Part shown: positions 52,601 through 60,339 of the stretch, in pieces
How positions within the stretch are numbered: position 1 is the stretch's first letter
How the letters are laid out: every line of letters starts with the position of its first letter
DNA from: Diorhabda sublineata
Lineage: Eukaryota; Arthropoda; Insecta; Coleoptera; Chrysomelidae
DNA length: 64,000 nucleotides
Reading direction: 5' to 3'
Assembly: GCF_026230105.1 (NCBI RefSeq)
Contig: NC_079484.1
Span: 4,665,805-4,729,804 of the forward strand
Position numbers and translations under genes: made by a program
The notes under the pieces: generated by a model
What the model was told of the DNA's origin: nothing
Databases searched by the model: none
What the model saw: only the letters and a program-made list of their open reading frames with translations

Positions 52601-55600
52601 ACAAAAACTGATATTATCAAAAAAGAGAGTGGTTTGAGCAAAATTAGTCGGATTTATAACCGTAAATAAAACCTGAATACACCACTACACTCCAGAAACG
52701 TAAAAAACAAACAAAACCGTCGATTACAAACAGCGAACCGGCTCTGAAAAAGCGAAGAAGTTTTTAACGACGGGAAAAATGATGGCGACCGTTTCTTTCG
52801 GGGGTTTTTGTACATCGACTACCTTTTAAAAGGTAAAACAATAACAGGAGAGTATCACACACCATTGCTTGATGAGGTAAAGGAAGGGAAAAAAAGCGAG
52901 CGCATTTGAACAAGAAGAAAGTGCTTTTCAATCAGAACAACGCCCAATCCGATCGCTATAGATAAAATTCACGACTTGCACTTCGAATTGGTTGACCATC
53001 AGATCTTGCCCCCAGACACTTTGTCCTCTTTTCTATCCTCAAAGTTTCACTTGCAAGATATTGTTTTTCATGAGACGAGGATTTTGAGAAGAGAGGTGGC
53101 AACTATTATTCAGAAGGCTTCTAACCCTCTGCAAAGCCCAGATTCGTTCATCTTTGGAGTATTGCTCGCACATTTGGTGCCCTGATCTCAAGCATACCCT
53201 GAAGATTCTCGATTCAGTACAGAAAAGCCGTTCGACGTATAGGCGTTCCAGATGTGACCAGAAACTTGGACAGTTTAGGGCATAGAAGAAAAATCTCCGA
53301 CCTGATTCTGTTCTACCGATACCACCACGAAAAAAGCTCTTCAAAGCTGTCCAGCATACTCCCGCCTAGAGCAGTTTTTGCAAGACCTACTCGACGTGGC
53401 TCAGGCAAGACCGAATTCGCTTGCAGACGCCCAGAATTTCAATTCATCAGGACTAATTTCTTTGGAGAAGTGCAAGCATGTGGAATCAACTTCCAAGGCA
53501 CGGCTTTCCCGAGCACTACAACCTACAGAAATTCAAGATCAATATCAACAGGCATCTCCAGTACTCGAGTGTAATAGTGTTTATTCTGTTGTGATTTGTT
53601 TTAACATAAAAAAATACATTAGAATAATTTGAACAGTATGAATAATTCTATTTATGCCGCAGGTTGCCGATAGAGATACGTTGACGTCGGTCGCTGCTAG
53701 ATTCGACACTACTCCATCGGAATTAACGAAATTGAATCGCTTAGCAACGCCATATATCTTTCCCGGACAACAATTGTACGTGCCGAATAGGGAACAGCCC
53801 GAAAACGATTCCGAAGGATCTACTCCTGTAGAAGATTCTCATGATGATTTGCCACCGGCAGAGAAAGGTGAGAACACGTACAAGGATATTTTATTATATA
53901 ACAAAAATAAGAAGAAAGAAACAACATAACCAAGTATTTAATAATTGTGCAAGTTCTTAACTAGTCTGATACTGAACCAGTTCCGAGTCAGATCGTATCC
54001 ACACTTTCAAAATCGGAATTTTTAGTAACTAAACACTGTTCTCAGGCTTTATCGGATAGGTCCATTGTTGATACCAATATTTTCGTTGGGATTTAAAGCT
54101 ATGATCATGTGCAATATCGAATAGTGTAAATCTAAACTTAACCAACTGTTCATTTGGCTCCCCCTGTTTTCATTTGATATTGTTTCCTTCTAAAGCGCTT
54201 ATTCAAGTTTTCGATAACATTTTTATAGTACTCGAACTCGTTCACTGATGTAGACCGTGAAGCCGATCCTGTTCTGATATGTTGATAAAGTGTGGCGGAT
54301 GAACCTAGAAGGTCTTTATAAGACGGCAATCTCTTTGTATTCACATTTAAAACATGTTTTGGCCGTTTTTATACAGACAATTTCTATGGAGTCCTTTTTA
54401 TTGCAGTATTCTAGATATCTTAAGAATTATCTACAAAGTCGTTTGATATAAATATAGTAAATATTGAACCAAACTGTGAATTTAGACAAATTATAAAGTA
54501 TTTAATAATAAATGCAAAGTTCATTGTATTAGTGTATACACAGTGTGTTTAAATTCACCCCGCCGTTCAATAACTTACAGTACGATTTGTATTTAGCCTC
54601 AAAATAGGCTTTACTTAGGCGATAACCTCTTCATTGGCGCAAAATATCGGCCCAGCGAGGGTTCTCTTGAAGTCTGTGAATAGGAAAAAGTCGCTTGGTG
54701 ACAGATCTTGAGAATAAGATTGATGCGGAAGCAATACGAATCTCAATTCATGCAATTTTTCCATCTCTCTTTTCTTCAAAAAACGTCTTACGAGCAGTGC
54801 ATTCTCAGGTACTGCCAATACGAGTGCCAATTCAGCTCCATTATTACCGTTAATGTCAACATTAACATCAACATTGTACCATCGAATCAAAACACTTCCT
54901 TTGCTAAAAATACCCTTCTAAACTCATGGATAACTACCAGATGGGCCTTTTCCTGAGAGCCCAAGAGGAAACTTCCCTATCTCCCCCTACGGCTGTTACC
55001 GACGCCATACAAAGATCGCATTTCTCGACAATTTCCCCGCCGCCATTTTGTGAAACCTTCTATAAATACAGTCTGGTCCATCGTCGGTTGCAAGTTGCAA
55101 GTTTTCTGCGGTTTTCCTATAACCTAGTGAACCGATTCACCGACCAAATGGCCGACGATAGAGAAGAATACAACCGCGGCTGTACCCACCACCTGCCTAC
55201 CCACATTCCACGAAGAACCATGTGTTTGTCGGGCGTTTCTTCTACGCATCGCCTCTAGTATCAATCACAACATAAAAAATACGGAGGAATCTTCCTCCAT
55301 ATTAATAATGTCCTCATCCAAAACATGAACCCAACGAACCTATCTTTCTTTATGTTTGTCTCTGTGTCTGTATCTGTCTGTCTCTCTCTCTCTCAGTCTG
55401 TCTGTCACTCTCATTTTACATCTTTCTGTGTCCGTCTGTCTGTCTCTCTCTCTCTGTCTGTCTGTCTCTCTCTCAGTCTGCCTGTCTCTCTCATTTGACA
55501 TATGTCTGTGTCGTCTCTATTTGTCTCTCTCTGTCTGTCTGTCTCTCTCAGTCTGCCTGTCTCTCTCATTTGACATCTGTCTGTGTCCGTTTGTCTGTCT

Positions 55601-58600
55601 TTCTCTCAGTCCGTTTGTCTCTCTCTCTCTCAGTCTTTCTGTCTCTCTCATCTGTCTGTGTCTGTCTGTCTCTCTCTCAGTCTGTCTGTCTCTCTCTCAT
55701 CTGACATCTGTCTGTGTCTGTCTCTCTCTCATCTGATATCTGTCTGTCTTTGTCTGTCTGTCTGTCTGTCTCTCTCTCATCTGACATCTGTCTGTCTGTC
55801 TCTCCCAGTCTGTCTGTCTTTCTCATCTGTCATCTGACATCTCTCTGAGTCTGTCTGTCTGTCTCTCTCAGCCTGTCTGTCTCTCTCAGTCTGTCTGTCT
55901 TTCTCATCTGCCATCTGACATCTGTCTGTCTGTCTTACTCTTTCTCTCTGTTCGATCTCTCGGTACAGCAGTTCGGGTTCATTTGAACTCACTCTATCTT
56001 TAATATTAATTCTATGAGTGTATTACAACGATCTTGTATAGGTTACAATCTGGTTGGAAATCGACTTTAATTTTGGAACAAAGCTAATGGAGATGATATT
56101 AAATTTTTGTTTAAAAAATATCTAAATAGTTCATTATGATTACCACACTTTCGAGAAAATTGTGCAAACGAGTTTGGCAATCGTGAATTGTAGATTTCAT
56201 AACAATGTACATAATTGATTTAATGTTTTTTTTTTATTCTCTCTTGCATAATTATTATTTTGATAAGTACAATTTTTCGTAGTATTTATTCGTTTTCGAT
56301 CGTCATCAGCCAAGTTATAAAAAACCTTATCTAGAGTACCCACATCTCGAAAAGATTAAAAATTAATTTACTTAATAATCAGAAGAAGCTTATATTCAGT
56401 GATAAGTCGCAGTTTCAAAAATATATACGCCGAAACCAAATATTAAAAACCGCCTACACTTCGTAGCCCTGCCAACTTTTACTACTTTATTTTTAAAACT
56501 ATATTATTGTTATTATTTTATCAATTTTGTCAACTGCACCGATCTTCCGTCACAATCATTTATACGTTTAAAGAGTGATGGTAGTTAAAAACATATTTAA
56601 ATGACTCTGTTGCCATATTTAACAATTTATGACGTTTCTAACAGTGTGGGTTTTTAGTGTACTTAGTTAATTATGTTGTGCATATTAACAACAAATAAAA
56701 AATCATTTTTTTAGTGTGTTTACAAACGTTTTTACCGGTGTTTGGGACTTGTTTTATAACCAGGTTATGTAATAGTATTTTTATAGATTATAACCTCAAT
56801 TTCATTATCTATTACTGCATAACTTGATACGAAATAGAAATATATATAGAAATTTTTTATCTTTTCGTTATCAGTTAATTGTTTTCGTGTTATCTTAATT
56901 AAATTTATACTAAACAAAAATAATAGTCGCGAATAAGATGTTAAAAGTAGTTTCAAACAGTTTTTCCTTTTTCCGTAATCGTAGATTGTTGCGTCTAAAA
57001 ATCGCGTCCAAATAAATAAAATGCGAAACGACGATTAAAATGTATTCTATAGCTACCATTGTGACTCGGTACGTTTCAGAACTTTTGGAAAATTTGCGCC
57101 CCGTCAGTCCGAAACCCGGTCACGTTGAAAGGGTACGCACGCCATCATGTCCTCAAGGTGGAAGCAGCACCGAGTACGAAGATTCGGAATCTGCTGTTTT
57201 TCGCGAAAGATTCCTCAAGATCAACGTCCGTCATATAACGGATGGTCAGGGTGTTGTCAGCGGTGTATTATTAGTCACACCCAATGCCGTCATGTTCGAC
57301 CCAAACGTCATAGATCCATTGGTAATTGAACATGGACCCGAAGCTTACGGTGTCATAGCACCTATGGAGTTTGTGGTAAACGCGGCCATATATAATGATA
57401 TTGCACATATGAGGGTAGGACATTGCGAGACTACTCTGTCAGAAAAACAAGAAATCTATTATCCAAAGTCTGAGAAAGAAGAGGAACAAGATTCGCTGAT
57501 GGTTAAGGACGAAACTTTTCCGGAACTTGGTAAGTAATTTGCATGAATCTAAATGCCGCTAGAGCGTGCAACTTGAGTCGATTTTTCTGTATTTTACCAG
57601 CTGTTTGATTCTCATTCTTCAGATGATGGGAATAGAATAGAAAAAATCTTATTTTTTGTTTTTCTTTGATTGAAATTAACTATAATTTTTCTGTGACACA
57701 TAGACAGGAATCTAGTAGTTAAAACTAACATATATATGTGCTTAAGTGTTGGATGATTGTTGTTGTGGGTAGTAGTAATCGTATCAGTGTTTCCTTTGTA
57801 TAGTAACTGGAGATGATGCCGAGTCTGTGTGTTCCTGTACAGAAAGAGAAGGTGATGCGTTTCCCAAAGCATTCGAAAGAGAATTGGTTACACCTACCAA
57901 TCTAGACGATTCAGAAAATCAACAAAAGTCTTTGGAAGAAAGGAGGAAATCCCTTATTGATCATCATTGGGCGATACCATCAAGAGACAGGCAGTAAGTA
58001 GAAATGATTCTCAATAAATAATCATATAAATTGAAATTTAATTCTCGATTAATAAAGTAAATCTTATTTAAACAAAATGTTCATAGATCTATAGATACTG
58101 ATGAGATCCCTGCAATAACACCAACTGGTGCACCAGACGAACAAATTCAAGAAGACGACGACATTTTGAACAAGGAAACTTATCATGACTCTGGCATTGA
58201 TATTAGAGAAACAAATTTACCTCCTGCTGTACCTGGTCCTCCTAAGAAGGTAAACATATTTGTTTTTAGCACTCTAATTCAAAAATTTCCCTATTTTTCA
58301 TATATTTTATTCATTTAACAATATATCTATTTTTATTTAATAAAAATTAAAGTAGTGATATTTATAAGATGCGCTTTTTGAAGCTTTGCTAGTGTCTTCT
58401 TATCTCTCTGGTGACATTCCCTGTACTTAAATCTGTTGTTTGCAAAAATAGTTACTTTCCTTAATGCCTAGCACTTAATTTTTTTCTTTCTCATATTCCC
58501 CTTAAAATAAATTCTTCTAAATATGTTTTACCCAGTATTACTTTATTGATTTCATCTTATTTCTAATTCTTTTTTCTTTCATATAGTTTTCCAGATGTTG

Positions 58601-60330
58601 ATTGAGGACTCTAGGCATTCTTATATTTATTTCTTTCCATCCATTTAACATATTTTTCAATTATTTCATAGTTTTTTGGTGTATCCATTTTTTTTCTCAT
58701 GTTATGGTTTGATTTTAAAGCTTTGTTAGTGTCTTAAAGACATATTATTTAGAGACAAGTCAGTTATTTGCAGTAACAATTAATTTCTTCAATAGCTAGT
58801 TCTCCATTTTATTTTTTCTCATATATTCGTTTTCCTTAAAACAACTTCCTCAAATACATTTTACCCAGGTTTATTGCATTGTTTCTACTGATCTTTAGTC
58901 TTCTTTTCTCTTTCGTATAGCTTTTCAGATGTCGGTTGAGGGTTAGAGTTACTTTTCTATCCCTTTCTCATCATCCCTTTGACATATTCTCTAATGTTTC
59001 CAAAGTTTTTTTTAGATGTCACTTGCTGGTTCTAGTCACTCTTGTATTTATTATTTTCAATCCTTTTGGCAAATTTTCAATGTCTCCGAAGATTTTTCCC
59101 CAGTTTGTTTATTTGTTTTATCCATTTCTTTCTTGATCTTACCCTTTGTGTTTTATGGAAATTCTAACCTTATTCTTTTGAACAATTTGACTAATATTCC
59201 ATACTGTTCTACTAATAAAAAATTCTGATGTTAATATGATGTATTTCTTCTTTTAATGGCACCATAAGCTACAAAATTGTAATAAAATAGTCTAAACAAA
59301 AAAATATCACCACTTACCTTGCTAGTTATAAATGCTCTCGATTATATTTATTGATTCAATAAATGAAATATATTTACCAAACATTCAAATTAATAATTGC
59401 AAATATAACGTTGTTAAAATATATAAATTTTAATCTATTCTCAACATTATTGTACAATTTGTTAATCATTTCAATATGTTTCGTAATTTAAATTATTTCA
59501 CTCTCAATTTGATTGAAAATATTCTACAAAATTTATTTGGAATAATATACGATGAGTTATGAAATTCCTGGACAGTAATCAATTGAAACTTTCACATACA
59601 AAAATTTCATTTTGCTTGTATTCTAATGATATTTCGAAAATATATGGAGTACTCCTAGCGGTGGCCCACTATAAACAATCAAGGTCATTAACACGTGATC
59701 TTATTCCAATCAGCACTATGTTTCAAACTATTTTTCTCTATTATCTCTTCCTTGATGCTCAGGTAATTAATTATAGCAAGTCAGGTAATGATAATACCCA
59801 GAGATTGAATATCGATGACACTTGAACTGGCCATACAATTTGATTGCGAATAATTCTAATCCCAGTAATTTATTAAACACAAAGGTACTAGTGAGCTCAA
59901 GAAGCATATATTTTTCAAATATTTCAATCAATTTATAAAATAACTTTACAAATTATGTACCTAAACATTCCTCATGAATCTTTGTCTATCTATCTTCAGT
60001 CTCTGAAGACGATAACTTGGTTAGTGTAGTGGTGGTGTAACCAGAGTGTTTAGTAACATGTAGTGGTGCTATATATTGTTTTTTCCTTTCCAGAAATACA
60101 GCGACGCTGATATAGTACTTTCCAAGGAATGGGTACCACCGATAACTATCGCACCTTCTAATATAGCATTAACCAGTGGACCAATAGATAGTCCGGCAAG
60201 GAAAAAGACAAACTCTGTATCGTTCAGTTTGGATTCTAGTTCGGAAGCAGATGTTGTTCAAACGTCTCTATCTACTTTCATATCAGAATCAAAAGAAGAT
60301 CTAGATAAGGCTGATAGTAGGAAAAATAAG
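34628..60330 (+). CDS. mtd: OXR1/mustard-type LysM-GRAM(-TLDc) gene, partial, eight exons
   Basis: Eight exons join in frame to 494 codons: 34628-34690, 36566-36666, 51963-52036, 53663-53867, 57080-57529, 57804-57993, 58087-58249, 60094-60330. All introns are GT/AG and every junction phase matches, which is strong evidence for one transcript. Order of parts: basic serine-rich N-terminus (residues 1-78), LysM (about 80-124), GRAM-like domain (about 165-245), then an acidic low-complexity linker. This is the architecture of the OXR1/NCOA7 family (mustard in Drosophila), known for protection against oxidative stress and, through the C-terminal TLDc domain, for binding the V-ATPase. The TLDc domain is not in the window, and nor is the first exon; the first base of 34628 completes a codon from an unseen exon. 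LysM here is the eukaryotic cytosolic kind; no signal peptide is visible. Confidence 0.9.
34700..35415. other. mtd intron sequence, no feature seen
   Basis: First visible intron, left part; AT-rich with no assignable element until the mariner relic at 35420. Confidence 0.5.
35420..35840 (+). pseudogene. Mariner transposase relic with right terminal repeat
   Basis: In shifting + frames: GLSPTNIKTELDSSLGETAP, SLSIIKYWVAEFKR (first helix-turn-helix), RPNEVTTPEMLKKISKSVLD (linker), REDVSIQCLTIFHRNKPKFL (with substitutions), and ETWVxHFALETKGPSKQWTE near the first catalytic Asp. It then jumps to gtcaggtgcttctgggaccgtcctcgta, the terminal repeat, so the catalytic core is deleted. It lies in the sense direction within an mtd intron. 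Confidence 0.8.
35850..36560. other. mtd intron sequence, no feature seen
   Basis: Rest of the first visible intron. It ends with a t-run (about 36508-36525) and acceptor gtttcag. Confidence 0.45.
36566..36666 (+). CDS. mtd: mtd exon b (N-terminal region)
   Basis: Acceptor cctgtttcag, donor gtaagt. Frame: one base completing Arg, 33 codons, one base. It reads SKSRSVDHGIASPFDLDALR then AKVDSQFDRSLDR. It joins phase-perfectly to exon c across a 15.3-kb intron (g|at = Asp). It probably lies in a flexible region before the LysM domain. Confidence 0.87.
37113..37877 (-). mobile_element. PIF/Harbinger-like element, internally deleted, with long inverted repeats
   Basis: Ends: taaagccgcgtttacaccgg on the left and ccggtgtaaacgcggcttta on the right, perfectly complementary over 20 bases. 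Complementarity continues through agttaataacacgag / cttgtgttattaact and there are many internal gttaataac words. The flanks are of the TWA kind expected for the superfamily but the duplication is not exact. The minus strand (37474-37773) encodes QRRRRRYWVRPSLIARTVY, SGSDMLNDLQEDDRDPLSGE and FLRTTS, the N-terminal region of HARBI1-like nucleases. The catalytic DDE part is absent, so it would need a helper. Confidence 0.82.
38060..38215 (-). pseudogene. Mariner C-terminal fragment
   Basis: Minus strand reads YSPNLSPSDFFLFTTVK, a stop, KMRGQRFS, then QEAFEDL. This is the third catalytic Asp block and the helix after it. No terminal repeat was identified. Confidence 0.7.
38751..39370 (-). mobile_element. 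DNA transposon with inverted repeats and a MADF domain (PIF/Harbinger-like)
   Basis: Left end taaaggtcgatttatatata and right end tatatataaatcgatcttta are inverted repeats with one mismatch. Next to them are repeats of ccgtgtccg / cggacacgg. Minus-strand 38793-39060 encodes KLIDDKKLIELVRKYPVIYN then TGHAKYLDTKHKLQIWNKIG, a MADF domain (Myb/SANT-like DNA binding: LI..V+K+P.IYN…YxD…+xxxW.xI). PIF/Harbinger-type transposons often encode such a Myb-like partner beside the nuclease. No nuclease is visible here, and the frame after IGVI drifts, so the element is non-autonomous. Confidence 0.72.
39790..39910. repeat. Dispersed repeat, copy 1 (second copy at 55075-55200)
   Basis: tcgtcggtgttgcaggttttctacgatttccctgcaacctgatgaaccgg and atggccgacgat match 55080-55165 at about three of four positions. 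Surrounding sequence on both copies is unusually C-rich. Both copies fall in introns of mtd. The family is unknown. Confidence 0.6.
40590..40790 (+). promoter_or_regulatory. Possible LTR-like or promoter fragment (TATA box and aataaa)
   Basis: A good TATA box, tatataaagga (40603-40613), is followed about 130 bases later by aataaa (40735-40740) in less AT-rich sequence with ctcag/ctgcag words. This could be the R/U5 part of a retrovirus-like LTR or an unrelated cryptic promoter. No matching second copy and no TG…CA boundaries were found. Confidence 0.25.
41520..41695 (-). pseudogene. Mariner C-terminal fragment
   Basis: Minus strand reads HPHLPDLAPYDFWYN (third catalytic Asp block, altered), a stop, then ADLREVFYKCFNSWIHRWDK and CIHNKVQ, the last helix of a mariner-type transposase. 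The sequence to its right is too decayed to assign. Confidence 0.65.
42180..42810 (-). pseudogene. LINE (Jockey/R1-type) RNase H remnant
   Basis: Minus strand 42553-42738 reads VVNKRQSLANKDATLWYTDG, SKLAQLCGYGIFG and YKLSISLGRAAHYF: the TDGS motif (first catalytic Asp of RNase H) and the ISLG block. After a frame change, 42350-42440 gives a decayed NEEADSLTKK…PEPYCGL segment. Frame breaks make it dead. It lies antisense inside the long mtd intron. Confidence 0.78.
43471..44560 (-). pseudogene. Tc1-type transposon remnant
   Basis: The left end acactaccggtcaaaagtttgtgccc resembles Tc1 inverted repeats. Minus strand 44240-44385 encodes WERVLWSDESKFEVFGSNRR then VFVRRSNEERM, with the first catalytic Asp in WSDESK. 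Further on, in other frames, come IFQHDNDLKYVQ (second Asp) and a degenerate third region near 44060-44100. A second inverted-repeat element interrupts the left part (43595-43945). The right terminal repeat was not found. Confidence 0.78.
43595..43945. mobile_element. Small inverted-repeat element nested in the Tc1 remnant
   Basis: The left edge attgttaggcaaggcgtaaa ttgggacacg and right edge cgtgtcccaatttgcgtctaattgtt are complementary with a few mismatches over about 25 bases; inner cacgtg words are also paired. The + strand has a short SSESESDD-like acidic stretch near 43765, seen in the N-terminus of some piggyBac transposases, but this is too little to classify it. Confidence 0.5.
45660..46140 (-). 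pseudogene. LINE reverse-transcriptase remnant
   Basis: Minus strand 45916-46134 includes INKLMFESFVDLTVAFDKV then RLRDVSNNI. This is reverse-transcriptase motif A (FVDLxxAFDxV, with the catalytic Asp) of a non-LTR element. 45670-45873 (LWDTDGELEFWSADKYN) lies where the later reverse-transcriptase part should be but I cannot align it. Confidence 0.6.
46900..47245 (+). pseudogene. Mariner transposase N-terminal remnant
   Basis: The + strand reads FRSVIRFLQAKGRSAAEIHQ then KMSFVYGENFMSDG (first helix-turn-helix), then across frame changes LYRNLKDGHVHDEKVEGRKS, VVSDDLVQRVDRMVKENRR and TITALSTKFPNFSGSVLY, a stop, TERLGYEF. It ends before the catalytic core, where a hAT fragment follows. Confidence 0.75.
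47270..47816 (+). pseudogene. hAT transposase C-terminus with right transposon end
   Basis: The + strand 47510-47700 reads LEDNFPPNVYIAVRIMLTMP then VSTVFTERTFGKFIKNYLRN, the hAT C-terminal dimerisation domain (the xxxSER+FS.+K.IK..LR block, here TERTF). ISMTFKDKMFNYEGVDEII may be an earlier piece. The element ends cgctccgccactg at 47804-47816, the complement of a CAGTGGCGGAGCG hAT end. The catalytic residues are not represented. Confidence 0.78.
48230..49150 (-). pseudogene. LINE reverse-transcriptase C-terminal remnant
   Basis: Minus strand 48820-49140 reads SLRTVFVRIQFKLTTVVEME, RRIRHGCALSPLLLDFYSK (reverse-transcriptase motif B, RxGCxLSPLLFxxY) and NVKQTKYTIVIKTE. Further on 48430-48560 reads AFKMWTYREMLEILCTVHVT then NVDVPRKTEKELKV, and 48300-48360 resembles LIIQGxxxGKRSI. 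These are the usual C-terminal landmarks of an insect endonuclease-reverse transcriptase. Several stops and frameshifts are present. Confidence 0.8.
49160..51955. other. Right part of the long mtd intron; no gene recognised
   Basis: AT-rich. Two minus-strand open frames, 50684-50875 (63 codons) and 50916-51134 (72 codons, with a hydrophobic IVAKILFIFVFLDSVYF segment), have no family I recognise and no splice context; I do not call them genes. It ends in a long t-rich tract and acceptor ttgttgtag. Confidence 0.45.
51963..52036 (+). CDS. mtd: mtd exon c
   Basis: Acceptor ttttgttgtag, donor gtaagt. Two bases complete Asp (g|at), then 24 codons: LDGSNNSLSERRKAGPPENT and TVYT, ending in phase 0. 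It directly precedes the LysM exon, and TVYT continues into VADRDTL, as in the family, where the LysM fold starts with a Y-T-V-x-x-x-D-T-L pattern. Confidence 0.93.
52391..53030 (+). pseudogene. Mariner transposon remnant, left terminal repeat present
   Basis: It starts tacgagggttgtttgaaa, a mariner terminal repeat. The + frames give DITPTQIKDGLNTMYGDTVP then FMTINIWAAEFKRG (first helix-turn-helix), stop-rich linker sequence, then KNDGDRFFRGFLYIDYLLKG, KTITGEYHTPLLDEVKEGKK and FELVDHQILPPDT, the region between the first and third catalytic Asp. There are deletions and frameshifts throughout. It ends where a LINE 3' end begins. Confidence 0.8.
53040..53640 (+). pseudogene. Jockey/CR1-like LINE 3' end next to the LysM exon
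   Basis: The + frames give LRREVATIIQKASNPLQSPD, SFIFGVLLAHLVP, then (frame change) LKILDSVQ, and 53254-53574: TRNLDSLGHRRKISDLILFY then RYHHEKSSSKLSSILPPRAV, ending ISTGISSTRV. This is the end of ORF2 of a Jockey/CR1-type non-LTR retrotransposon (HRRKxxDLxLFYRYxHxxxSSxLSSIxPP). About 60 bases of 3' tail follow, then the splice acceptor of the LysM exon. Confidence 0.82.
53663..53867 (+). CDS. mtd: mtd exon d: LysM domain
   Basis: Acceptor tttatgccgcag, donor gtgaga. 68 codons plus one base. The LysM fold is clear: VADRDTLTSVAARFDTTPSE, LTKLNRLATPYIFPGQQLYV, PNRE, with the DTL…A..F.T…EL..LN.L…I.PGQ.L.VP pattern. The remainder, QPENDSEGSTPVEDSHDDLP and PAEK, is acidic linker. In OXR1-family proteins this domain lies on the N-terminal side of GRAM and TLDc; it is intracellular and its ligand is not established. 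The exon start is only about 20-60 bases after LINE-derived sequence. Confidence 0.96.
53940..54600. other. mtd intron sequence, no feature seen
   Basis: The open frame at 54150-54344 (minus, 64 codons) has no family resemblance. Confidence 0.4.
54615..54800 (-). pseudogene. Mariner C-terminal fragment
   Basis: Minus strand reads LHELRFVLLPHQSYSQDLSP then SDFFLFTDFKRTLAGPIFCA and NEEVIA. This covers the third catalytic Asp (QDLSPSD) and the following conserved block. The upstream part of the same open frame is not mariner-like. Confidence 0.85.
55075..55200. repeat. Dispersed repeat, copy 2 (first copy at 39790-39910)
   Basis: tcgtcggttgcaagttgcaagttttctgcggttttcc and gaccaaatggccgacgatagag resemble the copy at 39790. 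It is again embedded in C-rich sequence of an mtd intron. Confidence 0.6.
55350..55960. repeat. (TCTG)n/(TC)n microsatellite with irregular interruptions
   Basis: About 600 bases of gtctgtctctctct units, with a recurring phrase catttgacatctgtctgtg / catctgacatctgtctgtctg roughly every 70-90 bases, so it is partly a higher-order minisatellite. Open frames on both strands (to 126 codons) are low-complexity artefacts. It lies in the intron between the LysM and GRAM exons. Confidence 0.95.
55990..57030. other. mtd intron sequence, no feature seen
   Basis: AT-rich; nothing assignable except a possible alternative first exon at its end (see 57040). Confidence 0.4.
57080..57529 (+). CDS. mtd: mtd exon e: GRAM-like domain
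   Basis: Acceptor tacgtttcag, donor gtaagt. Two bases complete Glu (g|aa), then 149 codons and one base. It starts LLENLRPVSPKPGHVERVRT, the conserved lead-in of the family, followed by a serine-rich spacer and the GRAM-like fold: ESAVFRERFLKINVRHITDG, QGVVSGVLLVTPNAVMFDPN and VIEHGPEAYGVIAPMEFVVN. GRAM is a PH-like module that in related proteins contacts membranes or proteins. The last 30 residues turn acidic (KSEKEEEQDS). Reading upstream in frame there is a Met at 57040, which allows an alternative short transcript start. Confidence 0.97.
57804..57993 (+). CDS. mtd: mtd exon f: acidic linker
   Basis: Acceptor cctttgtatag, donor gtaagt. Two bases complete Val (g|ta), 62 codons, two bases. 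It reads TGDDAESVCSCTEREGDAFP, KAFERELVTPTNLDDSENQQ, KSLEERRKSLIDHHWAIPSR. ERRKSL is a good basophilic kinase site. No folded domain is evident; it is part of the disordered region between GRAM and TLDc. Phase matches both neighbours. Confidence 0.93.
58087..58249 (+). CDS. mtd: mtd exon g: acidic linker
   Basis: Acceptor tgttcatag, donor gtaaac. One base completes Gln (ca|a), then 54 codons ending in phase 0. It reads SIDTDEIPAITPTGAPDEQI, QEDDDILNKETYHDSGIDIR and ETNLPPAVPGPPKK. Proline- and acid-rich, with no domain. HDSGID resembles a DSG-type degron motif, which is only a pattern observation. Confidence 0.93.
58260..60085. other. mtd intron sequence, no gene recognised
   Basis: 58350-59180 holds two or three diverged copies of a block ending tttttc…cagatgt(t/c)g(a/g)ttgagg (near 58590, 58925 and 59010). 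It looks like an old T-rich repeat; no coding segment. Confidence 0.45.
60094..60330 (+). CDS. mtd: mtd exon h: serine-rich linker
   Basis: Acceptor ttttcctttccag, donor gtactt. Exactly 79 codons, phase 0 on both sides. It reads KYSDADIVLSKEWVPPITIA, PSNIALTSGPIDSPARKKTN, SVSFSLDSSSEADVVQTSLS and TFISESKEDLDKADSRKNK. A symmetrical exon like this can be skipped without a frame change. No fold is evident; it precedes the unseen exons that should encode TLDc. Confidence 0.92.
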
Positions 60331-60339
60331 GTACTTATT

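Noticed and set aside
55356..55992. Long low-complexity open frames on both strands
   Set aside because: Artefacts of the TCTG/TC microsatellite.
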